From assembly GCF_001949145.1 (NCBI RefSeq), contig NW_019091363.1:62882-124100 (forward strand): a stretch of DNA of 61,219 bases. The letters are read 5' to 3'. Origin of the DNA: Acanthaster planci (Eukaryota; Echinodermata; Asteroidea; Valvatida; Acanthasteridae). Shown here piece by piece: positions 32,858-45,100 of the stretch. The translations under genes were made by a program, and so were the position numbers. Each line of letters opens with the position of its first letter. The first letter of the stretch is position 1. The notes beneath the pieces were generated by a model that was not told the origin of the DNA, searched no databases, and saw only the letters and a program-made list of their open reading frames with translations.

Positions 32858-35800
32858 GGATATGGAGCAAGGGCACCAAAATACCTATATGTTTTAGCTG
32901 TTACCATTCGCTTCGATTGAGTTTTTATCCTCCCGATTAAGCGACAGAAGTTGGATTCAGAAATCGACGCCAATACAGTACCGATCACCGAGTTTACTTT
33001 GAAACTCCTCAACCACGTGGAATCCATGAATCCGTGGAATCCAAATACAGATGTAAATACAAATTTAATCAGCAAGCTAGCATCCGTAAAGGTCCTTCAA
33101 GAATCTGTTACTTGTGCCATGGAGGGAGAAACACATGCTTGTGCTAAACTGAACCAATCACAGGTTATAACCTCTGCAATAATTGTCAAACAAAGCCTGG
33201 CTCTCGACTAGAAAGAGTTTACGGTGCGTTTACTCTGAGTGAGTACAGCTGTCTTCCTGAAGGAAAAAATAATGATACAGACAGTGCACAGGACGTGACT
33301 TGTCTTTCGCTGTGGCACACGCTCGTTTCACGCATCGTTTCTGACAGATGTTTTCAGTGGACGGCAGCTGAAGTCTATGATATGTGACGCAGCTTCAAAC
33401 ACTAGCCAAAGACATTTCCTATCCACCGCTAAGCACTCGTGTACCACAGACTGTAACGGATAGCGTCAGAACAATCCCTGCCACCGCCCGGTGGAGTTCC
33501 ACCAGCACGGCGAGGTCCAGATGAAACTATGCAGTGAGGGCACCTTAAGAGCTGGGGGGCGAAATCCACCCCCTCCCCTCGACCTTTTTTTTTTATTATC
33601 GCCGCAGCGTGGTTCTGTTTTTTCAAGAGTTGAGCCTTTGGGAGTTTTTAGAGTAACTCTTTGCGGTCACTTCTGCAAAAATCGAGCACACCGTTCTCGC
33701 GGAGCGCAGTGCGCATTGCGGTTCTCAATGCACGCATACTGGCAGACACGTACCCTTGAACTTTAGATGACCGTAACAACAAAATCATACGTCTGATTGA
33801 ACTTAAACTTCACAGTTGTAATGATATGCAGTGTTTGTACACGCATGCTAAGTTTTTAAAAATCAGGCCCGGCACAGCCGAGTTCTTGGGGCGGATGCGC
33901 CCCCTCCCCCAGCTGTGAGATGGGCCAAAATAAACCGGCTCTTTTAGGGTTAAATCCTCCAAAATGTTGATACTCAAAAACTTGAATATGTCGACCATTT
34001 CCGCGACTAAAGTAGTACTATGGAAGCGCTCTTCCCTCTATAACAGCAACTCCCTCTCGTTTATAAAAAAATGAATAAAAAAAAAATAAAAAAATAGAGA
34101 AAAAACACCACGGGCTCTGCTGCGCAGAGGGGCTTTTCTCTGAAGCCTTTGCTGTTATATTTTCATCATGCCTCTGGGTGTAATGTATTCGTAATAAAGG
34201 ATGTAGTATCGGCATTTTTAAAGGTTTTACTACACTGTGAATTCCAAAATGATGGCTTCTGTTTGCAGAGTAATTTGCTTACTGACAGCCCCCTGCTCCA
34301 TTTTGCCATTAACAGTCGACATAATTACTCCTTGTATTTTTTAAGTTTTCGACCGCTCTTCTAAATTTAGATGATACATTGTCAGGTTATCATGACGTGG
34401 GCATTACATGAAGAAAACAATCAAATCATCACATAAGCTAATAAAATAATATAACTCCTCAAGCTAAAAGAAAGAAGAAACTGACCGGACACATTCTTGA
34501 GTTAGACCATCTTAAGCTGACACCTTAATGAATTGTACACTGTTAGTCCATCCACCAGTGCAAGACATACATAGTATTGCAACACCTCTAAACTTCATGA
34601 TTATCATTACGGAGAGCAATACTTCATCATATAATGTTTCGCATGTTCTTCAGTAAAGTTTTTAACTTGTTTCACTCCAAAAACCGGCCCCCATTGATGC
34701 TTAAAACCCCTGACACAAACCTGTCGTGTTACAAGCAGATGGCCGCGGCCCTGACGTTATTTTTCTAACATTTACATTGTGTCGGGACACATGTTCATAG
34801 CCCCCTTGACGAGAACAGGATTATTGTTCGCGTGGCAATATTTCACAATAACGTTACTTTTACTCTTTAAAAAAAGTTCACCTCAGCAATTTGGCCGTTG
34901 TAAAGTAAGTTTCCAACTTAAAAGGAATTCTGAAAAATCACAAGGTAGATGGAAGTCAACTTCGTGTCAACACCTTAAAAAAAAAACAAGCCAGAGAGAA
35001 CATAACAGTACTTCGCAAAAGAGTTCGTACGCCGGCAGTCAAGCACACTACAAACAAGCTTAGAATTAAAAAAAAATGAACAGAGGCGACTCTTTTTCTG
35101 TTAGGTACCATTTTTGCAGAAAGTGAGATTATACGGAGTAGAAGCAGTTTCATGTTTCAACAGACAATACGATCCTTTTCTTAGGCAGCGTCTTTTTCTC
35201 TTAACCGCATCTTTTGGGAGTATCTTTTGGAGTATTTTGCATCATCTGCCAATAAAGTTGCTTTCTTAACTTTTCTGCGTTCGGTTACTGCGTGTTTGGG
35301 CAAGGTTTTAGGTTTCTTTATCCAACTGTCCCTTAAGCAGAGTTACTATTCTCACCTTGTCCTGGAAAGTCCCAGAACGCAGGAAGAATGATGTCCAAGT
35401 AGCTTAGAAATTTGTATGCACTTGTCAAAGTCAAATTATTGACTCGTAGTAGTTCATTCGCAAGGTGACACGCTATCGATTATGAAACTAACAAATGAGT
35501 GGCCATGCATTAGCAAGTTTATTAGCCACCGTAGGCAATATAGAATCAGAGTAATCTCCTTTGATAGTTAATTACAAATGAAGGATTTTGGGTTGAACGG
35601 ACAGACGGATGTTTCCACGTAGCAACCCCGCAGTACGTATACTTGGTGTGTTAACAAAACAGTGGTGTGAATATATTGCCATGTTCTGACAAAATACAGT
35701 GCTTGTGGATATTGCAGAAATGTGATTTCTCCACTAAACCTCGAATAAACCCAACAGATTACTCACATTCACAATAACTGGAATTTTGTTGGTCTTATTT

Positions 35801-36146
35801 CGCACCACTTGTCTCTCTCTCTATATATATATTACAATATATATTTATACATGGGTCTGACTTTAATACAGCAATATAACTTAGTGACAACCCACTTCAT
35901 TCTTAAGTGTGTCACTCCCAACTGTCGAGAATTATACAAGAATTTTTTTTTAACTCGTGGGCATATACATGTACCATTATTAACTTACATGTTTTGCTGT
36001 TTGGTTAACAGTGACAAACGTAGGTGTTCTACTTCATCATCTGAATACACATTTCCTTTCTGCTGTGAACATTATATTGAACCAGTCGCGATAGTTGCCG
36101 GCTTTTGAAACTCGAAACCCCGGGGAAAATTGATATCGTAGACTTA
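32858..36146. other. Intergenic sequence, no supported gene
   Basis: This is AT-rich sequence with C-rich runs (33580, 33900), a poly-A-like stretch near 34080 and a CT/TA microsatellite at 35813-35848. Open frames below 100 codons show no family resemblance. Confidence 0.5.
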
Positions 36147-37160
36147 TGGTGGCTCAGAAGTGACATAAAATTTACGACTATAGTATAGTAGTCGTGAATA
36201 TTTGTCCGACGTCGTGAATTTATTCACGACTTGTTGCGAATATATTTGAGACGTCATGAAATTATTTACAACTATTTTTGCAAATATTTTCGAGACTTCG
36301 TGAATTTACTGACAACTAGTCGTTATTATTTGTGCGACGTTGAGAATACTTTTCACGACTAGAAGGCCTGGTGAATTTTTTGGCGACGCGCTGAATCTAT
36401 TTCACGACCAGTCGTAAATATTTTTGCGACGTCCTGAATATGTTTCACGACATGTCATGAATAAATTTGTTAGTTGCAAACTTCGTCTCGAATATTTTTC
36501 CAATAACTTGAAGGGTTTGATATAATTTGCCCGACCGTCACGCAAAGGCTTTCTAAGGCTGTACGAAACAGGCTTTCAGAGCTGGGTCTGTTGTCTGTGC
36601 CTGTCCGCGTATTTCCAATGTGGTGAAGACCTAGACCTAGCTCTAGGAAACAACGTCAGAAGCAGCCTAGGTCATTATAGTCAGGTCTTCTGCAACAAGC
36701 CATGTGGAAAGCAAATCTTTTTCTGAGCTGTGTCGTTTCCCAGTGCCCCTGTTTCTTTCTCAATGCACGGCTTCACTTGGCATCGCATGTAGACAACCAT
36801 TCAATCGTAGCCTACACACACGTGCATGGTCACTGTACCGCTCTACATGTACTGTGCAGAATGCTCACGGCTCGGCTAGGCAGGCGCTTGTCATCATGTA
36901 TTTGTCATTTGTCATTAGCGCACGTACCCTCCAAGTTAATCGGAAAATATTCGCAACTGGTAGTAAAAAAAGTTTGCGACATGGCGAAAATATTTACGAC
37001 TAGTCCGAAAATATTCGCGACTAGTCGTAAATAAATTCATAACGTCGCAAAAATATTCACGACGACTAGTGAATAATTTCATGACGTCTCAAACATACTC
37101 ACGACGTCGCTCAAATTTTCGCGACAAGGCGTGATATTTTATGTCCCTTTAGGGCCACCA
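36147..37160. mobile_element. 1.0-kb foldback element built of TCGTGAATATTTTTGCGACG units
   Basis: The ends TGGTGGCTCAGAAGTGACAT and, from the other strand, TGGTGGCCCTAAAGGGACAT are flanked by TA on both sides. Inside each end lie degenerate, roughly 30-35-base units of the type GTCGTGAATATTTTTGCGAC, about 330 bases on the left and 220 on the right in opposite orientation. They enclose a non-repetitive centre (about 36490-36935). No transposase was seen. A TA target suggests mobilisation by a Tc1/mariner-type enzyme. Confidence 0.8.
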
Positions 37161-37499
37161 TATAGATTAGCCACGTGCATGCCTACGAGGCTACCTCATG
37201 GCAACCTGGTGATTGGAATGTTAAAGGACCTCAATGGAGGTTAACACAATGTTTAATATCAGCATTCGCCACTTAATGATATTGTCATTTACGAAATAAA
37301 ATGGACGTGCCACACCCTGAATACCCTATTATGCTAATATGCTAGTTCTCAACCGCATAATCATTGTTACAATTTATTCAGTCGACACACTAGAATTCTT
37401 ACACTTGTACGAATAAGCTAAAATGTTCCGAACATTTCAATGCTGTCCATGGTACAAGAAGGTCGGAGGAGGGCCAATATAAGGCTCTGAAACTGTAAC

Positions 37500-37760
37500 A
37501 ACTTCACCGTAAAAAGGGCGATTAGAGCTTTAACAACCTCAATTATCACTTCATTAAAAAGAGAAAATGTTTGCCATATTGGGATCTTCGTGGCTCTATC
37601 AAAGCATTTGACACTATTGACCATGACAATATTCTCTCCAAACTTGAGCATAATGGCATCCAAGATATTTCCTTTCGGTGGTTTATTTATTATCTGCATA
37701 AATATGGTGGTATTCTTGTTGGAAATGTGTTTGGTAAACCTGATTTCAGAACGGAATGTC
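37500..37760 (+). pseudogene. LINE reverse transcriptase fragment
   Basis: The plus strand encodes A-L-T-T-S-I-I-T-S-L-K-R-E, then after frame changes G-I-F-V-A-L-S-K-A-F-D-T-I-D-H-D-N-I-L-S-K-L and G-I-Q-D-I-S-F-R-W-F-I-Y-Y-L. This is the RT palm block (D-L-S-K-A-F-D-T-I-D-H) of a CR1/Jockey-like LINE, of a different subfamily from the 16.5-22 kb copy. No other part of the element was found nearby. Confidence 0.8.
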
Positions 37761-37914
37761 TGGTGCGAAAACAAGCGAACTATTGAGGGCGCCTTACTGA
37801 GTACTGTGTGGTTATCCGAAAGTGAGGGACTTTCTCATCACAGCTGCCTCGGCATGTACATTTGGGTACTAAATGTAAAAACAAGAAAGTCTTAGTTGAG
37901 TATTCAGTTTTTGG

Positions 37915-39120
37915 GTGGTCCTCAGAGGGGCAGACGGATCAGGCGGGCGCAACTGGTCTGGTGTACACGTTGTCACGGACTTGGACCTTGGCTGCTCTCA
38001 CACGTCCTTCAGTTCCAGGATGTGTCTCAGATACCTTCCCCACTGGCCACTGAGGTCTAATCAGCTGGGGTTCGACGACCATGACAACATCTCCACAGGC
38101 CAGGTCTCTGGATTGAGTCTGCTACTTTTGCCGACTCTGTAGGCTGGGAAAGTAGGATTTGATGAAGATTGTCGTCGTAGCATGGATTCTTCGGAGGTGT
38201 AGACGACCTTTGGAAGGATAGAATCTCGCTGCCCCATCAGAAGCATGTTTGGTGTCATCGAATCAACGCCAGCGGCATCTGAAGAGACGTAGCCTAATGG
38301 TTTTGAGTAGAGAATCCTCTCGACTTCAGCTGGGACGGTTTGAAGTAGTGACTGGTACTGGTACCGACTGGTCTCCCAAAGCGGCTCTTATTCCAGCCTT
38401 GACCGACTTCACACCTCTCTCTTCCAGGAGCCGCCGAAGTGGGAGCATTAGGCAGGCTGAACTGGAATCGTACCTTTTGGTTGGAAAGCTGTTGGCTTTG
38501 ATCTGAAACCATGGAAGCAAAGGCACTACGCGGTTCTGCTTGTGCACCCTTGAAGTTGGTCCCACAGTCAGACAGGATTTTATAAAGTTTACCCCTTAGG
38601 GAGGTGAAACGGTGAAAGGCCATCAGGAATGCATCTGTGCCTAAGCTCTCCACCAAATCTAAGTGTACAGCACGTGTGGTCATGCACTTGAATATGACTC
38701 TCCATCTCTATTCTGTGCGTCGACCAATCTTAATCGTCACTGGCCCAAAGCAACCAACGCCCCATTGAGAAAAAGGCTGTCTTGAAGAGACGGAGAATGG
38801 AAAGGGGCAGGTCTGTCATCTTGGGAATTACTGGTTTACGGCGCCACTTGCCGCAATCGTTGCACTGGCGCTGGTGCTGGCGAACTGCCTCTTGGCCTCG
38901 AGGGATCCGGAATTTCTGTCGCATTCCGGTGAGAACAATTCTGACCCATAGCGTCGGATGAGAAGCTTGGTGATATAATGCTCCGGGTTAAGAATTATTG
39001 GGTGCTTAACTTCGTCCGGGAGATCCTCTGCCTGTCACAATCGCCCTCCCACTCTAATCAGTCTGGTAATTTCATCATACTCAGGGCTGAGCTGCGCTAA
39101 CCTGCTCCCAGAAGGCAACT
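37915..39120 (-). pseudogene. BEL/Pao integrase fragment
   Basis: Blocks seen are L-A-Q-L-S-P-E-Y-D-E-I-T-R-L-I-R-V-G-G-R; I-P-R-G-Q-E-A-V-R then C-N-D-C-G-K-W-R-R; T-T-R-A-V-H-L-D-L-V-E-S-L; S-D-C-G-T-N-F-K-G (a catalytic Asp of the DDE core); N-A-P; P-N-M-L-L-M-G-Q-R-D-S-I-L-P; and W-P-V-G-K-V-S-E-T-H-P-G-T-E-G-R-V-R-A-A at the C-terminus. It is split by stops and frame changes and is not functional. Confidence 0.82.
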
Positions 39121-39139
39121 GCTTCTTCTGCATCAGAGT

Positions 39140-40250
39140 ATAGAAGAGTATAGTATAGCTGAAGACAAACTATCCAGGAAGTTGTCTATGTAAACGGAAT
39201 GCACTGCACTGCACGTGCAACCTCTTCGTTGCCCTTCTGGTGGTCAAGTACATGCCTTTGCAGGGCAAAGGAGGCACAGCAGTGGCTTCAGGTTGTGCCA
39301 AACAGAAGAACCTTCCACTTGTAGACACCAGGCTTATTTTCTCGGTCCATGTTCCGCCAGATGAATCTCAAGATAGGTTTGTCAGCTGGTAGGAAACGTA
39401 CCTGGTGAATCATTACTTAGATATTCCCAGATTTTGCCATTGGTTGCTGCCTTAATCAGAGGAGGACTCAAAGGAGGGAGGCTCCAGATTTGGGTCGGGG
39501 TAGAAGATGGTTGTTCAGCACCTTTCCAACATGTTCAAATGAAAAGTTGAACACCAAACGTGGCTCAGTACTGGTTCCAACGATGCGATGTGGAAAGTAC
39601 CACGACTCCTCAATCTGTTGGGCTTCTGCATTACTGAGGACTGTAGCTTCTGGATCTCCTCTTTGTGACTCCTAGCGAGGTCAGGCTGTTTCTGAAGTCG
39701 TCTCTTCGTGCATTAAAGGTTCGGGAGAACTGCTCCTTTGCCAGCATGGAACTGGGATCCATCATTGCAGTGCAAGAGGGGTATGACATAGCGCGGAATT
39801 CCTCCTTCTTCGATACGAACTGTTTTGGCTTCAGGCAGTTCCACTGCATACTGGTCCTGCTTGGAACGCGATACAATCTTCTCACTAGTGTAAGGGATTA
39901 CATCGGCTTTCCACAACCTCTCAACTTTCTGCATAAGATAGTGATTCTCCAGGCAAATGGTACTCTTAAGGCACTTCTGCTCACTGAACTTCAGTATTCC
40001 GGCAGATTCCTGAAGTGTCCAACCTAGTTTGGTGCATAGGCCTACAGCCACTGGCGCTCCACTGGGACCAAATCAAGGAAGTTGCGTCGTTGATCAGAGG
40101 CGGTGCAAATCCACGTAAGTGGGGCCAATGCTTCTGAAGAGCTGTAACTGGATAGGTATGTTCTGACGGGCGTAAACTGTCAGCAGTGAAAGCTCCTTTA
40201 TTGGTGTACGTGGTGTCAGAATGTTCCCTCGTGGACAATTGACCGATTGC
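39140..40250 (-). pseudogene. BEL/Pao protease-RT region fragment
   Basis: Blocks seen are L-S-T-R-E-H-S-D-T; W-P-H-L-R-G-F-A-P-P-L-I-N-D-A; L-G-W-T-L-Q; V-E-R-L-W-K-A-D-V-I-P-Y-T-S-E-K; and, in another frame, H-Q-V-R-F-L-P-A-D-K-P-I-L-R-F-I-W-R, Y-K-W-K-V-L-L-F-G-T-T and S-V-Y-I-D-N-F-L. The last is the RT active-site motif. Multiple frame changes are present. Confidence 0.75.
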
Positions 40251-40539
40251 CCTTCACATTGGAAAGGCAGTTGTTGAACTGTTGATTGGAGAATTCAGTC
40301 TTTCTTCCCGATGAGGTGAGTTGCTGGACTGCATGGTTGAGTACCATTGTTTTCATGGAGCCATCGTCCCGACAGTATTTATATCAATTTTGCCAGCAGG
40401 ACCGTGGAGTGTGACTGGAACGACCGTTAATATGACATTATGGGCGGGTCAGGATAAGTCATCTGGGTGGTCACTCCGACGGTATAGATTTTGCTTGCTC
40501 CCTGGTGAACGGCGTCATGCAGTACAGTCAAGTGGATCT

Positions 40540-40920
40540 CCTAGCAGATGTTACATGATATTCTCAATGTACACTGGTCATGTTTATGGGTGCGCCCACA
40601 TTTCCAACATCTGGACTGTCCCTTTAGCCAGTCGATTATTTGCTGATTATTGAGTGCCTCGAATTCAGTGTTACCATTCAAGTAGTGGTCATGGTTGTTG
40701 CAGTGTGGGCAGAAGGCTTTACGTTTTCCTTTGATGGTGACTGTTTTGAAGATGATTTCCCCGTTGTCTGTTTTCTGTCATCAGCCATGAAAACAGCGGT
40801 AGGCTGATTCCTTTTTTGGCAGGGAAACCTGTCTTTCTTGTCTTGTCTGGGGTTGTCTTCTTTGAAGACTGTTGCTGCGTGACCAGCGACTGTACTTGCA
40901 ACCAGTCAGCAGGATGGTTT
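40540..40920 (-). pseudogene. BEL/Pao gag C-terminal fragment with zinc knuckle
   Basis: It reads N-H-P-A-D-W-L-Q-V-Q-S-L-V, later F-C-P-H-C-N-N-H-D-H-Y-L and C-W-K-C-G-R-T-H-K-H-D-Q-C-T-L, a C-x2-C-x4-H-x4-C knuckle of the kind that packages RNA. The sequence right of 40920 no longer resembles gag, so the 5' end is lost. Confidence 0.7.
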
Positions 40921-41704
40921 AGGGTACAGGTTTGGGCATTTTGCCCAACGTTTGGTACCAGGTGAATCGCCTAACTGTTAGGTAAATACATTATCCAACC
41001 GCGTTGATTCTCTCCAGAAATGGGCAAACATGTCTCACTTTACCCAACTGTTGTATAAAGTGTTCTTTGCACCACCACTTTTTTAACCCAGCGTTAAAAA
41101 ACTTCCCAGCGTTTTTACAGCGTACATTGTCTGCAGAAATCACTCAGTATTGCAACTAGAGCTTTTTATTTGTTTTAGTTACAAATACGGGTGATTGGGT
41201 GATTTACATTTGCAGAGTTTTGATATATACAACAGCCTACCATTTGTTTAAATAACACCTGTTCTGTGAACTGAATGTCATCTGTATCGTGTATTTCTTC
41301 AGATGTATTCGACGATAAAGAATGCACCTTTCAGCCATGGTCAGGCCACGCGTGAAAACCTAAACACAACGCATACCCGTTGGCACAGCCTTACCAATGA
41401 ACATAACTTTAAATTTCATTCTGTAGGCATTGGCCAGTAAGAGTACTCTGTAGTTAATGAACACTTGATTTTAAATTTACAAGTGACCCAGCTGGGTGTC
41501 TTCATCAACAAACGTCGTTAGATCTGATCTGCACCCCCAACGTACTGAGAAGTTCCCTCTGCTAACTAATCTATAAATTATTTAAACCTCTCATTTGCAA
41601 TAGTTTGCCCTTTGGATCTTACCGCTTAAATTCGTTGCATAGGTAATGCGCTACATACAATATGAATAACTTGCAGGAAAGTATTTGAACGTAATTTTTT
41701 TCGT

Positions 41705-41786
41705 AGTGGGTTCGGCTAGACTTTGGTTTCACTGCTTTCAAATACATGTTCAAGCCAGTGAAACCAAAGTCTAAGCCGAATCCACT
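41705..41786. repeat. Hairpin with 30-base arms
   Basis: AGTGGGTTCGGCTAGACTTTGG continuing to 41734 pairs with the inverse sequence 41756-41786, which ends AGTCTAAGCCGAATCCACT. A few mismatches and a 21-base loop are present. It may be a short MITE or the centre of a larger decayed foldback. Confidence 0.75.
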
Positions 41787-41857
41787 CGTTTCAAAAACGC
41801 CCATAGTTCCTTTCGTAGATTTTACAATCAAAAGTGTGAAGTTCAACCCACAATTTA

Positions 41858-42170
41858 GTTACTGAAAACATTTCTGAGAAAGAGATGGATGCTTGTCTAT
41901 TGCCATATACATAACAAAAATTAATCATCAAAGGGGAGAAAAGTTAGTCCAGCAAAATCTTTAGAATGCAGGACTGATTTGCGTACAAATTTTTCACATT
42001 AAAGGTTTCTTTCTGGAATTGCTCATGAATATGAAAGTACTAATGCACGTTTGACCAAAAATGCAAATTTCAAATACTCTTTGAAATAGTGGAGCAATCA
42101 AAGATAAGGTTAAGACACAAAGGTGCATTTTGAAAGTTTGTATTAAAATATATTTATTGAAGCTACACTG
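41858..42170. repeat. Dispersed repeat, copy 1
   Basis: This stretch is recognisably related to 53105-53435 in the same orientation. Shared words in order include GAAAACATTTCT.AGAAAG, GTCAAG/GTCCAGC.AAAATCT, TTTCTTTCT, GCTCATGA.TATGAAA, AAGGTTA..GACACAAAG and TTTGTRTTAAAA. Divergence is high and the family unknown. Confidence 0.6.
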
Positions 42171-45100
42171 AAGGTTTACGGAAGAAATACAGCTATCTAA
42201 CAACTTGTTATCATAAAGTTACGGAATATTTTTACAATGTTCCACTATAAAATCAACAGGCATTTCCACCAAAGGCGTTTTTGTCACTGATCCTGGAAAA
42301 ATGGACTTTGGCCAATGTCTAAAACGCCGTCCATGACTAATTCGCAAGACAGCAAGCAGAAATGGTAGATACTGAAAGCAAACAAAGTGAGAGAAAAATG
42401 GTTTCAACTGTGTTGTCTGGCTTTTAGTCTGGGGAACGACCGATAGTGTTGATAAGCTAGGTTCTTGCAGTTGGTCGTGTGTCAACGACACGTGCACGAA
42501 TGCCTGGTTCTCAATCGTTGTAATCATAGACACAAAAAGTGGAAAATCCATAAACAGCTTTGCTCTCCATTTCCGTCATCAGTGAAGAAATCGGAGTTTA
42601 TTGCAGTGATGACAGGTTCGTAGCCAGCAAATTAATTTCCCTGTAAATGAAAGGTTAGCTGCGATGTAATGGTTTTCTTTGTAATAAAAACCTTCCAAAT
42701 GCACCATTAACCTCAGTCACCTCAGTTATAAACCTCATGTTCAAATTGAGTTTTACTATTTCCAATGATATTTTACTACTTTTTTGGTTTTATGCTAATG
42801 AGACTTCCACATAGTCAAGAGCAAAACTGTGATGTTATTCCAGGAAGCAAGCCTTGAGGTAACATTGGTTTGTATGCAAAAGAACATGCTTTTTGAATAC
42901 TTTGCGAGACTAATACTTTTTCCTGTTTGGCGATTCAATGGTTTTTAGGTAAATAGTAAAGCGAGAATCAACCTTTTCTTTGAAACGTTTTCAGTGAGTA
43001 AATTCTGGTTTCACAATTTGATAAGAAAAACCTGTGCAATGAAGTATATCTTCCCTGGATGACATCACAACAACGCCCTCAGTTGTCCAGGAAAGCATGG
43101 ATAATTTTAGGCATATTTTTGAAAGTGTATTTTTCGATGCATTTCACCAAAAAGGGGTGAAAATCGGTTTCAAACATTAAATAGGAGTAGTCCTGTACAC
43201 TGTATAATAGTTGCACAAAATGTCCCTGAGAAAAATTAAAATGCAGCTACACTTTAAACTTTTTTTTAAAGTTTTAAAGTTTTTAAAACCATTTCAAATT
43301 TTCCACGCTTTTCATGACACCTCTTTTATTCGTTTACTGTGATGCCGTTTTCTGTATACAAAATACCCATTTTAGGGTTTTTCTGCTCACATGGGAACCC
43401 CAAAATATTGCTCACTGAAACTTTTTGTGAGAAGACCTTTCCCACTAGCTTGGTTATTGTCATATACCGAAGCAACGTCGAATAACTATAAGAAATGAAA
43501 ACATGAGAAAACAAAATTCCCAAATTATAATAAAATTTAGTGCTGCAAATTCCGTAGCACAACGTTTCTCTTCGGAATGAAATCAGACGTTTGCTTCCAA
43601 ATAATTATGAAAATTCGTAAATTGTTCGCAAATATGCAATTTTTTTGGAAATATAACGAAAGTGTTGTTTGTGGCGAGAAAAAACTTGGAAACAATAAAT
43701 AATAAATGTGACTCAAAGGCACCTTGACAAGGACGATGCACGGACCCTCAGACGCTAGTGATATAATAGTCTATTTGGGATAATTTTTGCAAAGATTATT
43801 TTCCCCATCTTGCTTTTGCATTTGTGATCTATTTACCGCTCATGCTTTTGCATTTGTAAAACCCGTTTTGCTATTATCGAAGCGAGTCTATTTGGGCCAA
43901 ACTCTTCAAATGATCACTTATCCATACTGTTGCATTCTGCCATTTCGCATACCCTTGGTGAGGCAACTGCAACGCGATAATGGCGCGTAAAGCAATCTGA
44001 TCTAGTAATTGTCATCTGGAGGTGTGATTTGCTGGTCATCAACAACCGAGACTGGGTTTGGTTGTTTGTTGTTGGTTAGCTGAAAACTGATGTCATGTAA
44101 TTGCCTGTGGCTGATTAGCACATCATACAAATAATAGGGACGCTGTTTATGGTACAGATAACAGAATCAGATGTACAACATCGTGCTTGATGTGAGCGTG
44201 CTCACTAACGTGGCTTAAAGGTAACATCAAAACATCAAAACCACCAGAGATTGGATGTGATCAGACGGTCCATCCTAAACCTCGGTCAAAGTGTGAGGGG
44301 CCATCCTTTCGCCCAGAATTCGTCGGTAAAGAGAAATTCAAACCTCGTTCTCAGAAAATAAAAATTGCTGGCTATCATGTTGCCCCTTCAAACCCAGTAC
44401 CTAGATATCATTGTAGGTACATCTGGGCTGAATCTTTGGAGGAATCGTCCCAGTATTTTAATGTTTCCCACAAAGCTCAGGTAAGCTAAACAGATGTGGC
44501 TACGTTGTCGATGCGTTGACAAACGAACCTATCGCACAAGAAGAACAGGGAAACATGCCCGCGGGAGCACATTTTTCTTAGGGGTGCTGGGTTTGTAAAA
44601 ATCACAAATATGTAGGGTTTTTCTGTGCATCTCTAACATTGGTGAGTTTGATTGTGTTTGTAGCTTAACGTGGTCAAAGTTGGGAGTGCTATTTTGTACA
44701 CCAGCGCTCAGTTCAGAAAAGTTAGGGGTGCTTCATCAGCACCCACAGCACCCCCCGTTCCCGCGGGCTTGCAGGGCAAGCTGATTACGTTAAAATTAAT
44801 TAGCCTTCATGTGAGTACCACAGCACCCGTCTATGTAGTGCCTCTTCAATTCAGGAAACATACTCTATAGGCCATAATTTTCATTGCATATGCCCTCTCT
44901 AGAGTGTGCCTGTAACCTGTGTGACAACCACGCTTCTAATGTCAAATCAGAGCATGATTACATACACTTCCAGATTTACATATTATATCACATCAAATAT
45001 GATATCGCTGAAGTCTTACTGAAAACAAGACATCATCCAAACCACTTATAGGCCTAATTCGTCAAACACACAAACTCAATTTCGAAGAGAACCGAGCCCG

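Larger units (their letters stand above)
37915..40920 (-). mobile_element. BEL/Pao LTR-retrotransposon remnant
   Basis: Minus-strand order: gag C-terminus with CCHC knuckle (about 40720-40570), protease-region block (40240-40080), RT (40050-39150), post-RNase H to integrase zinc region (39120-38730), integrase core (38690-38330) and integrase C-terminus (38270-37920). Stops and frameshifts are common, and no LTR pair was recognised. Between the RT Y-I-D-N motif and the integrase N-terminal region only a few dozen bases remain, so RNase H is deleted. Confidence 0.85.

Noticed and set aside
40321-40653. A plus-strand gene in the 40 kb region
   Set aside because: It is the antisense of the BEL/Pao gag zinc-knuckle region.
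44558-44775. A complete MITE bounded by GCCCGCGGGA words
   Set aside because: The matching ends are only about ten bases and self-complementary in part, and no target duplication is visible. Left as a note, not a feature.
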